Assembly: GCA_902526865.1 (NCBI GenBank)
Contig: CABZMK010000012.1
Coordinates: 1 to 40,709, forward strand
Direction of reading: 5' to 3'
From: an uncultured Alphaproteobacteria bacterium
GTDB lineage: Bacteria; Pseudomonadota; Alphaproteobacteria; Methylaequorales; Methylaequoraceae
Length of the DNA stretch: 40,709 nt
In this document: positions 25,917 through 34,867 of the stretch, piece after piece
Numbering within the stretch: the first letter of the stretch is position 1
How the letters are laid out: every line of letters starts with the position of its first letter
Notes under the pieces: generated by a model
Seen by the model: only the letters and a program-made list of their open reading frames with translations
Databases searched by the model: none
Told to the model about the DNA's origin: nothing
Made by a program: the position numbers and the translations under genes

Positions 25917-26372
25917 TTAGCTATTTTTTTTGTTTCTAAAATTACATTTACCGTTAATTAAAAAATAAACTCCTAAAACAAATAAAAATATCTGTTCACT
26001 TGTAAAAAGCTTTTGATTAAAAAACCAGTCTTTGTGAGCAAAATAAAAAGCAAAAATCATTATAACTACAATGATTAGTGCAGATATTCTAGTTAATAAA
26101 TTTCCTAAATATGAATTTATAAATCCAGAAAAAATTATTAAAAAACCTGCTGAGAACTCGGAAATTGCGACGAAAGACGCTAAATGTGGACTAAAACCAA
26201 AATATTTTATTAATGCGCCAGGTGGTAAAGGAAACTTATTATAACCGTGTATAATAAATGCAATCCCTAAAAATATTCTTAATAGAAATTCTGAGTATAT
26301 AAACAGACCTTCAGAAAAAGTATTTATTCTATTATCAATTTTTTTAATCAGATTAATTAATTTTTTAAACAT
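25917..26372 (-). CDS. DoxX family membrane protein
   Basis: The 151-aa protein has four transmembrane helices and the DoxX pattern: LLRIFLGIAFIIHGYNKFPLPPG, then FVAISEFSAGFLIIFSGF with the conserved glutamate, then ISALIIVVIMIFAFYFAHKDWFF. Members are related to the small subunit of thiosulfate:quinone oxidoreductase and to mycobacterial redox proteins, but most have no defined role. It starts seven bases after the GH13 stop, so it is the last gene of the glucosylglycerate operon, where its contribution is unclear. Confidence 0.85.
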   Translation of the reverse strand: MFKKLINLIKKIDNRINTFSEGLFIYSEFLLRIFLGIAFIIHGYNKFPLPPGALIKYFGFSPHLASFVAISEFSAGFLIIFSGFINSYLGNLLTRISALIIVVIMIFAFYFAHKDWFFNQKLFTSEQIFLFVLGVYFLINGKCNFRNKKNS

Positions 26373-26379
26373 AAAGCAA

Positions 26380-28107
26380 TTAAAATAATTTGTTAGTTAT
26401 CCATACACTTTGATAGGGCTGGAGAATTATCTCAGAATTAATATTCTTAATTTTTTTGTGTTTAAGTATGTCAAACCAATTATTTGTAGAAATTAAATTA
26501 ATATCATGCAAGAAGAATTTTTTTCTTGATTTTGTCAAATTACTTACACAAAAAATACTTTGACTTCTGTCTATACTTTGTCTCCATATTCCAAAAAAGA
26601 AATCATCTAACTGTAATGTAAACTGAGTTGCGTTAGGATGAAAAGCAGGTTGTTTTTTTCTTAATACAATCAACCTTATCAATGAAGAATAAATTTTGCT
26701 ATTTATTGAAGATGATTTTTCGAGTTTTTTTGAAAGAATATTGAAGTCCCAATTTTTTCTATTTATAGATCTAAATGATTTAGTTTTTTTAAACTTTGAA
26801 ATATCATTATTTGAACCTACTAAATTTTGGAAATAAACTGCGGGTATACCTTCCATTGAAAATAAAATTTCGTGAGCTAATATAAATCTTTTAGTCTTAA
26901 ACTTGTCTTTACCGTGATAAGTACGAGAAAATGCATCTAACAATGTTGTATTAACTTCATACACATTTTCTTTATTGTTGAATGATCTGTAAGAAAGAAA
27001 TGCACCAGATTTTTGAAGAGTTGTAAAAAATCTATTTTGTTCATCAACTGGAATAATCCCCTCTAGTGGACGCATTCCAATTCCATCGTGAGAAGATAAA
27101 AAATTTAGATAAGCGTTTCCTAACTGTGCAGGTGGCATACTTCTAGACCATTTCTTTAAATAAAAACTACTCCCTGAAATAATTGCGTGTATAAGGAGAG
27201 GTGCTAATGAAAAATTATAAATACAATGTGCTTCATTATTATTTCCAAAGTAACTTAAGTTTTCATGGCTTGGTATATTTGTTTCAGTAATAATTATTGA
27301 GTTTGGAGAGTAATTTTCTACTATAAGTCTGATTAACCTTATAATACTGTGTGTTTCTGGGAGATTTATGCAATTTGTCCCTTCTTTTTTCCATAGAAAT
27401 GCAACTGCATCCAATCTTAAAACCGATACACCATTATCTATGTAAAATTTAATAATTTTAAGGAAGTAAATTAGAACTTTTGGATTTTTAAAATTTAAGT
27501 CTATTTGATCATGACTAAAAGTGCACCATACATATCCTTTTTTACCTTCAATTTTTATTTCTTTTAAAAGATTAGATGTCCTTGGTCTTACAACTTTAGT
27601 TAAACCTTTAAACTTATTTTTACTATAAATAAAATAATTTAGTCCAGGTTCTGTATTTTCGAGAAAGTTAAGGAAAAGTTCATTAATAGAAGAGCAATGG
27701 TTAATAACCAAATCAGCCATAATCTTAAAATTTTGTGATATTTTTCTAAAATCACACCAATCACCATTTACTTCATCTATTTTTTTATAATCGATTACTG
27801 AAAAACCGTCGTCAGAAGATGAAGGAAAAAAAGGAAGAATATGTAAGAAATTAAAAACTTTACAATATTTATTAAGAAAAACGTCTAATGTTTTAAAGTG
27901 TTTTTTTTTTTTTGTTTTTACAGAATCAGCATATGTAATTAAAAAGCAATCATTTTCATTCCAAAGATCTTTATATATTTTTTTTTTTAAACGATTGGGA
28001 AATATTTTTCTTATTTCACTGCATAAAACTTCAATTTGTTTGGAATTCTTATCTTTATAAATTGAGCTTAGATGACTTTGAAGTATTTTTTGATCTAATT
28101 CTTTCAT
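26380..28107 (-). CDS. GH13_18 phosphorylase, probable glucosylglycerate phosphorylase
   Basis: The 575-aa alpha-amylase-superfamily enzyme of the sucrose phosphorylase group shows LPFFPSSSDDGFSVIDYKKI (91-110), the nucleophile Asp233 in VLRLDAVAFLWK, the acid/base Glu274 in IIITETNIP and the third acidic residue in FLSSHDGIGMRP. GH13_18 includes sucrose, sucrose-6-phosphate, glucosylglycerol and glucosylglycerate phosphorylases. Because it follows the glucosyl-3-phosphoglycerate synthase and phosphatase genes, the glucosylglycerate enzyme is most likely: it would split glucosylglycerate with phosphate into glucose-1-phosphate and glycerate. It lies nine bases after the synthase gene. The substrate assignment is contextual. 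Confidence 0.85.
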   Translation of the reverse strand: MKELDQKILQSHLSSIYKDKNSKQIEVLCSEIRKIFPNRLKKKIYKDLWNENDCFLITYADSVKTKKKKHFKTLDVFLNKYCKVFNFLHILPFFPSSSDDGFSVIDYKKIDEVNGDWCDFRKISQNFKIMADLVINHCSSINELFLNFLENTEPGLNYFIYSKNKFKGLTKVVRPRTSNLLKEIKIEGKKGYVWCTFSHDQIDLNFKNPKVLIYFLKIIKFYIDNGVSVLRLDAVAFLWKKEGTNCINLPETHSIIRLIRLIVENYSPNSIIITETNIPSHENLSYFGNNNEAHCIYNFSLAPLLIHAIISGSSFYLKKWSRSMPPAQLGNAYLNFLSSHDGIGMRPLEGIIPVDEQNRFFTTLQKSGAFLSYRSFNNKENVYEVNTTLLDAFSRTYHGKDKFKTKRFILAHEILFSMEGIPAVYFQNLVGSNNDISKFKKTKSFRSINRKNWDFNILSKKLEKSSSINSKIYSSLIRLIVLRKKQPAFHPNATQFTLQLDDFFFGIWRQSIDRSQSIFCVSNLTKSRKKFFLHDINLISTNNWFDILKHKKIKNINSEIILQPYQSVWITNKLF

Positions 28108-28116
28108 TAAAAGTAA

Positions 28117-29331
28117 TTAAACCTCGTTATCTTCCTTAACTGCTTTCCTAAGATTATTTAAAAAACTCGGAATTGCGGTGTCAACTCTACTCCATGTTGG
28201 TATATTTGGTGATTCCATCGGCGAATCTAAAAAAACTTTTCCAGCATGCATTATATTTTGAGCAAACAACTCAACTGCTGTTTCTTCTTCATGAACATCA
28301 ATTTCATAATCATTCATTATAGCATCTTTTTTATAAATTTGAACAAAATCAAGAGCTTCTCTATAGTATGTAGCTTTTAAAGACCTAAAAATTGACATGG
28401 AGAAGGTTTCTCCCTGTGAAGCTAATTTTCTAATGACTGCTTTAATTATATCAATAGACATTTTTGATAATCCTTTTGACATATCATTCAGAGATATATC
28501 TTGGTGTTTGTGATCATAATTATCCGCAATATCAACTTGACACAACCTGTTTCCGGCATAGTTTCTATACATTTCAGATAAAACACCAATCTCAAGCCCC
28601 CAATCAAAAGGAATCCTAATATCTTTTAGAACTCTTCTCCTAAATGAAAATTCACCTGCCAGTGGGTACCTAAAAGAATCTATAAATGAAATATATTCTT
28701 TGAATCCAATTGTTTTCTCCAATGCTCTTAATAGAGGAGTTACCAAAAGCCTTGCAACTCTTCCTCTAACTTTGTTATCTGAAACTCTGGGATAATAGCC
28801 TTTACAAAAATCAAAATTAAAACGAGGATTTGCAACTGGATAAACAAGTCTGGCCAATAAATTTTTGCTGTATGTTAAGATATCACAGTCATGTAATGCA
28901 ATAGCTTCTGTATCGCCTAATGAAAGAATATATCCCATGCAATACCAAACATTTCTCCCTTTTCCCATTTCTTGTGGAGCAAGATTTTGTTCAGCAAGCT
29001 GTTTGTTGAGTTTTTTTAAATTTGGACCATCATTCCATAATATTTCGTGCCTTTGAGGTAATCTTGAAAAAAACTTTTTTGCAATCTTAAATTCTTTTTG
29101 ATTGGCTTTATCTAGTCCAATAACTATGTTGTTCAGAAACTTAACTTTTGATATTTCAGCTATTATTTTTGGCAAAGCTTTACCTTCTAACTCAGTAAAA
29201 AGAGAAGGAAGTATCAAGGTAATAGGTCTAAATTTAGAATAATTTATTAGTTCTTTTTCTAGTTCGCTATATGGCCTGTTAGAAAAATTGTGTAAAGTAG
29301 CTACTATACCGTTTTGATAAAAATCAGAAAT
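28117..29331 (-). CDS. gpgS: Glucosyl-3-phosphoglycerate synthase (GT81), apparently with an ATT start
   Basis: Transfers glucose from an NDP-glucose to 3-phosphoglycerate. Motifs are PSLFTELEGKALPKI, GKGRNVWYCMGYILS and the metal-binding HDCD; PLAGEFSFRR and PFDWGLEIG are also family-like. The first ordinary start codon in frame is a TTG at 29217, but conserved family sequence continues upstream: SDFYQNGIVATLHNF then a segment ending YSKFRPIT. No ATG, GTG or TTG lies between that segment and the upstream stop. An ATT at 29331-29329, seven bases after GGAGA (29342-29338), gives 404 aa, a normal length, and overlaps the phosphatase stop by eight bases (ATTTCTGA), as at bioB. A +1 frameshift out of gpgP or a sequence error are the alternatives. 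Confidence 0.85.
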   Translation of the reverse strand: MSDFYQNGIVATLHNFSNRPYSELEKELINYSKFRPITLILPSLFTELEGKALPKIIAEISKVKFLNNIVIGLDKANQKEFKIAKKFFSRLPQRHEILWNDGPNLKKLNKQLAEQNLAPQEMGKGRNVWYCMGYILSLGDTEAIALHDCDILTYSKNLLARLVYPVANPRFNFDFCKGYYPRVSDNKVRGRVARLLVTPLLRALEKTIGFKEYISFIDSFRYPLAGEFSFRRRVLKDIRIPFDWGLEIGVLSEMYRNYAGNRLCQVDIADNYDHKHQDISLNDMSKGLSKMSIDIIKAVIRKLASQGETFSMSIFRSLKATYYREALDFVQIYKKDAIMNDYEIDVHEEETAVELFAQNIMHAGKVFLDSPMESPNIPTWSRVDTAIPSFLNNLRKAVKEDNEV

Positions 29332-30154
29332 TTTTACTCTCCATTCTAATTACAAATTCCAATGATTCTCTCCATCCATCAGGTGCTTCAGTTTTGCTAA
29401 AATAAATATTTTTTTTTTTTTTCAAAGAAATTTTATTTGCTTCATTTTTAACAATACAACTATAATCAGTAGATTCAAGCATACAAATATCATTTTCACT
29501 ATCTCCAAGAGAAACAGTCAAAAATCTATCATTTGAAATTGACTTAATTGTTTTAATAAAATTTTTTACCGCTTTTGCTTTATTGTAGTTATCAGAAATA
29601 TGGAAAAATCTTCCACCTTTTAAGATGTTAAGACCTTTTTTAATTTTCATTACATCAGATTTGAAATTTAATATTTTTTCATTTGTATCTTTCCAGAAAA
29701 TTGGGTTTGTAAATAATCTATTTTTACTATTCTTAGCTTCTCTCAATTTAAGATTTGTTAATTCACAAAGACTTTTGTTGCTTAATTCACTATAAAAACA
29801 AAAATTATATTTTTTTTTTAAATCTGAAAAATTATTGATTAGATCGTCAGAATAAAGATTAGACATTTTGTAACAATGATAATTCTCATGTATAAAAAAA
29901 TTACCCTGTATGTTTCTAGTAAGCTTTAAATAACCAGGTGGGAAGAATATACAAGCTCCATTTTCAGCAATAAACGGATGATTAATCTTTATTTTATTCT
30001 GTATATCTAAGATTTCTTCAAATGTTTTACTGGTTACAAATATCAACTCGAACTCTAGATCAAGATTATTTATATAATTTTTTAGTGTTCCACAAGAATA
30101 AGTATGATGATTTAAAAAAGTTCCATCAAGATCTGAGAAAATTAAAAACTTCAC
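29324..30154 (-). CDS. gpgP: Glucosyl-/mannosyl-3-phosphoglycerate phosphatase (HAD family)
   Basis: The 276-aa HAD hydrolase of the MpgP type has motif I FSDLDGTFL with nucleophile Asp8 and acid Asp10, a second motif LIFVTSKTFEE, a conserved lysine around GGRFFHISDNYNKAKAV, and motif IV VSLGDSENDICMLESTDY. It removes the phosphate from glucosyl-3-phosphoglycerate to give glucosylglycerate, a compatible solute favoured when nitrogen is scarce. It is the first gene of the operon gpgP-gpgS-GH13_18-doxX. Whether the native sugar is glucose or mannose cannot be told from this protein; the GT81-type synthase next to it favours glucose. Confidence 0.88.
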   Translation of the reverse strand: MKFLIFSDLDGTFLNHHTYSCGTLKNYINNLDLEFELIFVTSKTFEEILDIQNKIKINHPFIAENGACIFFPPGYLKLTRNIQGNFFIHENYHCYKMSNLYSDDLINNFSDLKKKYNFCFYSELSNKSLCELTNLKLREAKNSKNRLFTNPIFWKDTNEKILNFKSDVMKIKKGLNILKGGRFFHISDNYNKAKAVKNFIKTIKSISNDRFLTVSLGDSENDICMLESTDYSCIVKNEANKISLKKKKNIYFSKTEAPDGWRESLEFVIRMESKNF

Positions 30155-30308
30155 TTTTATCTATAATAAATCAAAGCTGAAAATCATCGTTGGTTTTGGC
30201 ATTTTAATAATAATAAATAAAATAAAGCAATTTTAAAATCCCTTTTGTTTTTTTTTATTTTAAGAAAAATTATTGATCAACATTAACTATTGATATTTTA
30301 CATATTAA

Positions 30309-30803
30309 TTATAAATTTTTTCTAAATCTATTAGCCTTTTCTTCGTAAAATATTCTAATACATATCAAAATAGAATTAAAAAATGTAAAGAAAATTAATG
30401 CAAGCAAGTCGTCAAAAAATAAACAAACTAATATTATCTCTAAAATTACGACAACATAATTCGGGTGTTTGAAATATTTAAAAAGAAATGTCTTAACTAG
30501 GGGCTTGTCTATAACTATAATTCTTGTTGTCCAAAAATAACCCAAATCAAAAATTATTTTATATCTAAGTAACTGTAGAACTAAAAAAGCATAAAGATAT
30601 TCAATATTTACATCTGTGTCATTCATTGATTTAATAAGAAAAAAAAATACAAAAATGACATGAAAAGAAACAATATACTTGTAATGATTTTTGTAATGTT
30701 CAACACCACCTTCTTTTATTAATTTTGAAGTGTTTCTTCTACTATATAAAAGTTCAAATAATCTGCATAAAATAATGTAAAATATTAAGTAAGTATCAAT
30801 CAT
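30309..30803 (-). CDS. Isoprenylcysteine carboxyl methyltransferase-like membrane protein
   Basis: The 164-aa protein with about four to five transmembrane helices carries the ICMT-family C-terminal signature: LLRYKIIFDLGYFWTTRIIVI, KHPNYVVVILEIILV and IRIFYEEKANR. In Bacillus a homologue (YpbQ/BpsB) sits next to a type III polyketide synthase and O-methylates its alkylpyrone products. The same pairing is seen here: the start overlaps the polyketide synthase stop by eight bases. I infer methylation of a lipid-like pyrone or resorcinol in the membrane. Confidence 0.85.
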   Translation of the reverse strand: MIDTYLIFYIILCRLFELLYSRRNTSKLIKEGGVEHYKNHYKYIVSFHVIFVFFFLIKSMNDTDVNIEYLYAFLVLQLLRYKIIFDLGYFWTTRIIVIDKPLVKTFLFKYFKHPNYVVVILEIILVCLFFDDLLALIFFTFFNSILICIRIFYEEKANRFRKNL

Positions 30804-31812
30804 CAGAACAAATTTTTAAGCCAGTCATACCGGCGGTAAAACCTGGTCCAAGCGCAGTCATTAAAAAGATTCCGGTGCTTTTTTTCTTTATCATTTCTTT
30901 TAAAACAAGCAAAACTGACACTGACGAAACATTACCATAATCTGATAAAATTTTTTGAGAAACTTCAATAGTTTGATCATTATTAAAGATTTTTTTGTAG
31001 GCGTCTATTATTTTCATGCCGCCTGAATGCAGCACATAACCATCTAAGTCCTTTAAAGGGAATTTATTTACAACTTGTGGAAGTTTTTTGGTTATAAATT
31101 CAGGAATGATTTTATCAAAAATTACTGACAAACCGTCATCTTCTACTCCCCAACCCATAAGATTTAAGGAATTTTTCCAAGTGTACTCCATTGAATTTAA
31201 TATTTTACAATTCCCATCTTCTTTAACAATATAAGAAATTGAACCATCACCAAATAATGAAGAACTGACAATGTTTTCTTTACTAAATATTTGAGGTCTA
31301 AAGGTTAAACTACATAGTTCAACATTACAGACCAAAACTGGTTTTTTAATATTTTTATAAATTTCAACTGCTCTATTAAGTCCTAAAACGCCTCCGGAAC
31401 ATCCATAACCAAAAAAGGGTAATCTTAAAACTTGATTATTAAAATTGAATAAATTAAATATCTCAGCATCAATAGTTGGAGTAGATATACCTGTACTATT
31501 AATTAACACTATACCCCCGATATCTTCAGGTCTAATGTTCGACTTCTCGAAAGTTTCAGAAATTGATTTTTTTAATAGAGAAATAGCATTCTTTTTGAAC
31601 AAGTAATTTCTTTCAGACCAATTATGCTGATTCATGTACCAGTTTAAGTCGTTGGTAAGATATCTAACTTTTACTCCAGAGTTGTCATAAACCTTTTCCA
31701 TTTTTTTAAAATTAGTTTTAGATGCAAAAAGTTTTCTACCCAAAGCTTTAACATCCTCCTGAAACACTTTGTGCTTTGGAAAGGCAGAGCTTAAACCTAT
31801 TATACTTGTCAT
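30796..31812 (-). CDS. Type III polyketide synthase (chalcone/stilbene synthase family)
   Basis: The 338-aa protein has the catalytic triad of type III PKS: Cys138 in FGYGCSGGV, His262 in VLHSGG and Asn294 in YGNVSS. Other markers are LINSTGISTPTID and, near the C-terminus, MTALGPGFTAGM. The His motif HSGG replaces the common HPGG, a mild variation. Such enzymes extend a fatty acyl-CoA with malonyl-CoA to give alkylpyrones, alkylresorcinols or alkylquinones. It forms a two-gene operon with the ICMT-like methyltransferase and is divergent from a flavin ferric reductase. The product is probably a membrane lipid or a redox lipid; this is inference. Confidence 0.95.
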   Translation of the reverse strand: MTSIIGLSSAFPKHKVFQEDVKALGRKLFASKTNFKKMEKVYDNSGVKVRYLTNDLNWYMNQHNWSERNYLFKKNAISLLKKSISETFEKSNIRPEDIGGIVLINSTGISTPTIDAEIFNLFNFNNQVLRLPFFGYGCSGGVLGLNRAVEIYKNIKKPVLVCNVELCSLTFRPQIFSKENIVSSSLFGDGSISYIVKEDGNCKILNSMEYTWKNSLNLMGWGVEDDGLSVIFDKIIPEFITKKLPQVVNKFPLKDLDGYVLHSGGMKIIDAYKKIFNNDQTIEVSQKILSDYGNVSSVSVLLVLKEMIKKKSTGIFLMTALGPGFTAGMTGLKICSDD

Positions 31813-31926
31813 TAATATTACTTGGTATTAAAAATAATTTATAAAACCAAAATTTTAGATAATAATTCTAAAAAGAATAAAAATTCTAACTTTTTAATTT
31901 TTTTCAATTAAATTATAATATTAAAA

Positions 31927-32673
31927 ATGAAAAGGATAAGAAATATAAAAGTTACTAATATATCTCAACTCTCACCTAATATGAAAAGGATTACATTTCA
32001 CAGTAAAGATTTGTTTGATTTTCCTGAAAATGAAGATGGTGGATACGTTAAACTCTTATTTAACCAAAAATCATCAAGTAACTCCTTTTTAAGACCATAT
32101 ACAATAAGAAGTTTTCGGAAAAAAAAGCTTGAACTAGATATTGATTTTTCTAATCATTTTGGAAATCAAGGCTATGCCACAAAATGGGCGTCACGTGCTA
32201 AGATTGGTGATGAAATATTAATATCAGGACCAGGTTTAAAAAAACAAATAAATGAAAACTCTGATTGGTTCTTTTTTGTAGGAGACATGACTGCCATACC
32301 AGCGATAGCATGTTATCTTGAAAGAATCCCAAAAAATGCAGTAGGCTTTGTTGTTTTAGAAATAATATCAAAAGACGATAAAATCAAAGTTGTAAAACCA
32401 AAAAATATCAAAATAAAATGGGTAGTGAAGTCAAAACAGAATCCTTCTGTTTTAGTAGATACTGTAAAAAAAATTAATTGGTTAAATGGAAAACCTTATG
32501 TGTGGGTAGCTTGTGAATTTCACAAAATGAAAGGTTTAAGAAATTTTTTTCAAAAAAAAAAAAAAATCAGTAAGAATGAAATGTATATTTCCAGCTACTG
32601 GAAATTAGGACTGGATCAAGAAGAACATAAGTTGGTAAAAAAAGAGGATTCCGTAGAATGGGATAACAATTAA
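31927..32673 (+). CDS. Siderophore-interacting / ferric-chelate reductase flavoprotein
   Basis: The 248-aa cytoplasmic protein of the ViuB/YqjH family has an FAD-binding barrel with RPYTIRSFRKKKLELDIDF and GNQGYATKWASRAKIGDEILISGPG, then an NAD(P)H-binding domain (WFFFVGDMTAIPAI) and the closing segment YVWVACEFHKMKGLRNFF. These proteins reduce ferric siderophores to release iron. It is divergent from the polyketide synthase with a 114-bp gap, where a TATAAT (31914-31919) is a candidate -10 box. No siderophore genes lie in the window. The tail is slightly shorter than in some relatives. Confidence 0.9.
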   Translation: MKRIRNIKVTNISQLSPNMKRITFHSKDLFDFPENEDGGYVKLLFNQKSSSNSFLRPYTIRSFRKKKLELDIDFSNHFGNQGYATKWASRAKIGDEILISGPGLKKQINENSDWFFFVGDMTAIPAIACYLERIPKNAVGFVVLEIISKDDKIKVVKPKNIKIKWVVKSKQNPSVLVDTVKKINWLNGKPYVWVACEFHKMKGLRNFFQKKKKISKNEMYISSYWKLGLDQEEHKLVKKEDSVEWDNN

Positions 32674-32717
32674 TTTAAACCACATTAATCAAAATTTAAA
32701 AAAGAAACCTCAAGTTT

Positions 32718-34145
32718 TTAAGTCTTCATGCTCGCATGCTGCGAAACAATTTTTTTTGAAATTTTTTTGGCCTCAGGTTTTTTTCTTATAGACCAAATCA
32801 TATCTTTTGCAAATTTAGTGCTCTGATTATTGTCCACAATTGGTTTTTGGTAGTTATTCCCCAACTTGAAATTATATTCCTTTTCCTCTAAAAAGTTTAT
32901 TTTCCACGGCTCATGAATTAGGTGATTCGGTAACATTCTTATCTCTGGTACCCATTTTCTAATAAAATCTCCATTGGGATCTTGATCATGTGATTGTTTA
33001 ATTACATTATATATTCGAATTGTATTAATTCCTGTTGTACCAGATTGCATCTGAATTTGAGGATAATGAATACCTGGTTCATAATCTGTAAAATTATTTG
33101 CTAAGAATTTTGATGTAATCTTCCAATCCAACCACAACTGATATGATGCAAATGAAGTAATCATAGCTCTCATTCTAAAATTTAACCAACCTTTGATCTT
33201 TAAAAATCTCAAACAGGCATCTAAAAAAGGAAAACCAGTGGCACCCTCTTTCCAACTCTTGTAGAGAGAAGAATTAAAACTTTCAGATCTAATGTTATTG
33301 TAGAGCGGATGCAAATTTTCAAATTCAATTCTAGGCTCGTCGTATAGTTTTTGAATAAAATGACAGTGCCAGGCTAATCTTTTTTTAAATGAATAAATGG
33401 ATTTTTTTTCAACACAGTTTTTATTTTTTTCAATTTTACTTATTATTGATTTTATAGAAATTGTTCCGAAAGTTATATGAGGACTAAGTCTTGAGCATGA
33501 ATACTCTGCTGTTATTGGACTTGACATTTTTTGAGAATAATTTTTATGTCTACTATTTAAAAATGTGTTTAAACAATTATGTGCCTCGTCTTCGCCACCT
33601 TTTTGGACACATGCTGAGTAAGGTGTAAAGTTTAACTCCACTGAGTCGTCTTTACTAAAATTGTTATTTTCAATATTTGAAGTTACTGGACCTGTCATAA
33701 ATCTGTGCCAATCTTTAGACCATTTTCCTCGAATTCTATTTTCTAGTTGAATTCCAAATTGATTTTTTTGAGACCAATTTATACCCTTTTGATTCAGAAA
33801 CGAATCAACATCTTTATCTAATTTTGTGAAATAACCTCCTTTAAATATTCTGTTTGAATATATATTTTTTATTTTAAACTTTCCAATGAGGTGATTTAAT
33901 ATTTCAATAGTCTTTCCTTCGTAAAGATTCAGTTTGGTGTTAAATTTTTTTTTTAGGTTATAATTCAGGTTTTCCAAAGAATCTTTCAAGAAACTAAGAT
34001 GAAACTCACTTGTAGTTTGAAGCTTTAAAAAACCCTCATCAAGAATAAAGATTGGGAGACAGACTTGGTTATCTAAAGAAGCTAATAATGCTTGATTATC
34101 TTCAACTCTGAGGTCATATCTAAACCACATTAATGAATTTTTCAT
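32718..34145 (-). CDS. DNA photolyase/cryptochrome family protein (two-domain)
   Basis: The 475-aa flavoprotein has both usual domains. The N-terminal antenna domain begins [21 protein letters not shown], and the FAD domain includes [51 protein letters not shown] and [20 protein letters not shown]. The end has [22 protein letters not shown], seen in both CPD photolyases and cryptochrome-like proteins. CPD repair is the likeliest role for a sunlit-water organism, but a sensor role is possible. It is distinct from the antenna-less homologue at 11.5 kb. It ends 44 bp after the convergent reductase gene. Confidence 0.92.
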   Translation of the reverse strand: MKNSLMWFRYDLRVEDNQALLASLDNQVCLPIFILDEGFLKLQTTSEFHLSFLKDSLENLNYNLKKKFNTKLNLYEGKTIEILNHLIGKFKIKNIYSNRIFKGGYFTKLDKDVDSFLNQKGINWSQKNQFGIQLENRIRGKWSKDWHRFMTGPVTSNIENNNFSKDDSVELNFTPYSACVQKGGEDEAHNCLNTFLNSRHKNYSQKMSSPITAEYSCSRLSPHITFGTISIKSIISKIEKNKNCVEKKSIYSFKKRLAWHCHFIQKLYDEPRIEFENLHPLYNNIRSESFNSSLYKSWKEGATGFPFLDACLRFLKIKGWLNFRMRAMITSFASYQLWLDWKITSKFLANNFTDYEPGIHYPQIQMQSGTTGINTIRIYNVIKQSHDQDPNGDFIRKWVPEIRMLPNHLIHEPWKINFLEEKEYNFKLGNNYQKPIVDNNQSTKFAKDMIWSIRKKPEAKKISKKIVSQHASMKT

Positions 34146-34256
34146 TTAATAAATCTTTTAATTATAAACCTAAAATTCAATGAATTTATATCCTTTGGTG
34201 ATTAGAAAAGGTAATCTACATAAATTTACATAAGAATAAATATTGTTAAAGCTGAC

Positions 34257-34283
34257 AATGATGATTCTTAGCATCATTTTTTT
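34257..34283 (+). terminator. Terminator-like hairpin with no plus-strand gene upstream
   Basis: AATGATG (34257-34263) pairs with CATCATT (34272-34278) around an 8-nt loop and is followed by a T run to 34283. The orientation fits a plus-strand transcript, yet the only annotated genes on either side are on the minus strand. It may end a small RNA starting in the 110 bp upstream, which otherwise hold nothing that I recognise. Confidence 0.4.
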
Positions 34284-34350
34284 GAAGATGTTATTTCTGA
34301 AAAAGAAACTAAGCTAATTAATAATACTAATTTTTTTATAAAAGAGTTGT

Positions 34351-34677
34351 TTATTTTATGCCACACTTTTGAAGATTTTTATTGATATATCTTTGGCCTT
34401 GTTCTTTTATTTTCAAATTATGTTCATCTAACTTGGATTGAGTTTCATTTTCAGAAAAATAGTCGACCTTATACTTTCCAAGAAATCTTTTTTGAAGTTT
34501 TTTAAGTTTCTCATACTTAATCATTTCACCGGCAATTTTACTTTTTTCACCAGCTAATTTTAGCAGAGTGATACAACCAAGGTCTTTTTCTTCTTGTGGT
34601 TGTGCTTTAAGGGTGATTTCAACTTTTAATATATAAGAAATTAATAAGACAGGTAATAATAATAAGATCTGCTTCAT
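34351..34677 (-). CDS. Small secreted protein of unknown function (108 aa)
   Basis: MKQILLLLPVLLISYILKVE is a hydrophobic signal peptide or membrane anchor; the remaining 85 residues are strongly helical and Lys/Glu-rich (LLKLAGEKSKIAGEMIKYEK and KLDEHNLKIKEQGQRYINKN). Two cysteines (DLGCIT and LQKCGIK) bracket the mature domain and could form a disulfide across a helical hairpin. No family is recognised. It is isolated: 205 bp lie before the photolyase gene and it is divergent from the riboswitch operon. Confidence 0.6.
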   Translation of the reverse strand: MKQILLLLPVLLISYILKVEITLKAQPQEEKDLGCITLLKLAGEKSKIAGEMIKYEKLKKLQKRFLGKYKVDYFSENETQSKLDEHNLKIKEQGQRYINKNLQKCGIK

Positions 34678-34742
34678 GTTAAAAACTTAAGCATTTTAGA
34701 GGTAAAGGCAATTAAAATTTATAAAATTAAAAAAGTTGTAAT

Positions 34743-34775
34743 CTTGATTTATCATCATCTAAAATCAAGGTTTTT
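34743..34775 (+). terminator. Hairpin with short T tract upstream of the riboswitch promoter
   Basis: CTTGATTT (34743-34750) pairs perfectly with AAATCAAG (34762-34769) around an 11-nt loop and is followed by GTTTTTG. It lies about 65 bp before the promoter of the riboswitch operon. It may insulate that promoter from upstream plus-strand transcription. The T tract is short, so this is a weak call. Confidence 0.35.
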
Positions 34776-34832
34776 GAAAGATGGATAAGCTAGTTTGCCC
34801 TCCAACATTCGCAATAACAAACCAAATAACTC

Positions 34833-34859
34833 TTGCTTTACAAATTGAATAGTTATAAT
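34833..34859 (+). promoter_or_regulatory. Sigma-70 promoter of the riboswitch operon
   Basis: A perfect TATAAT lies at 34854-34859, with TTGCTT at 34833-34838 (15-base spacing, short but acceptable). Transcription would start near 34866, two to four bases before the glutamine aptamer, so the aptamer would form the very 5' end of the mRNA. That exact placement strengthens the riboswitch call. Confidence 0.6.
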
Positions 34860-34867
34860 CTTTAATA

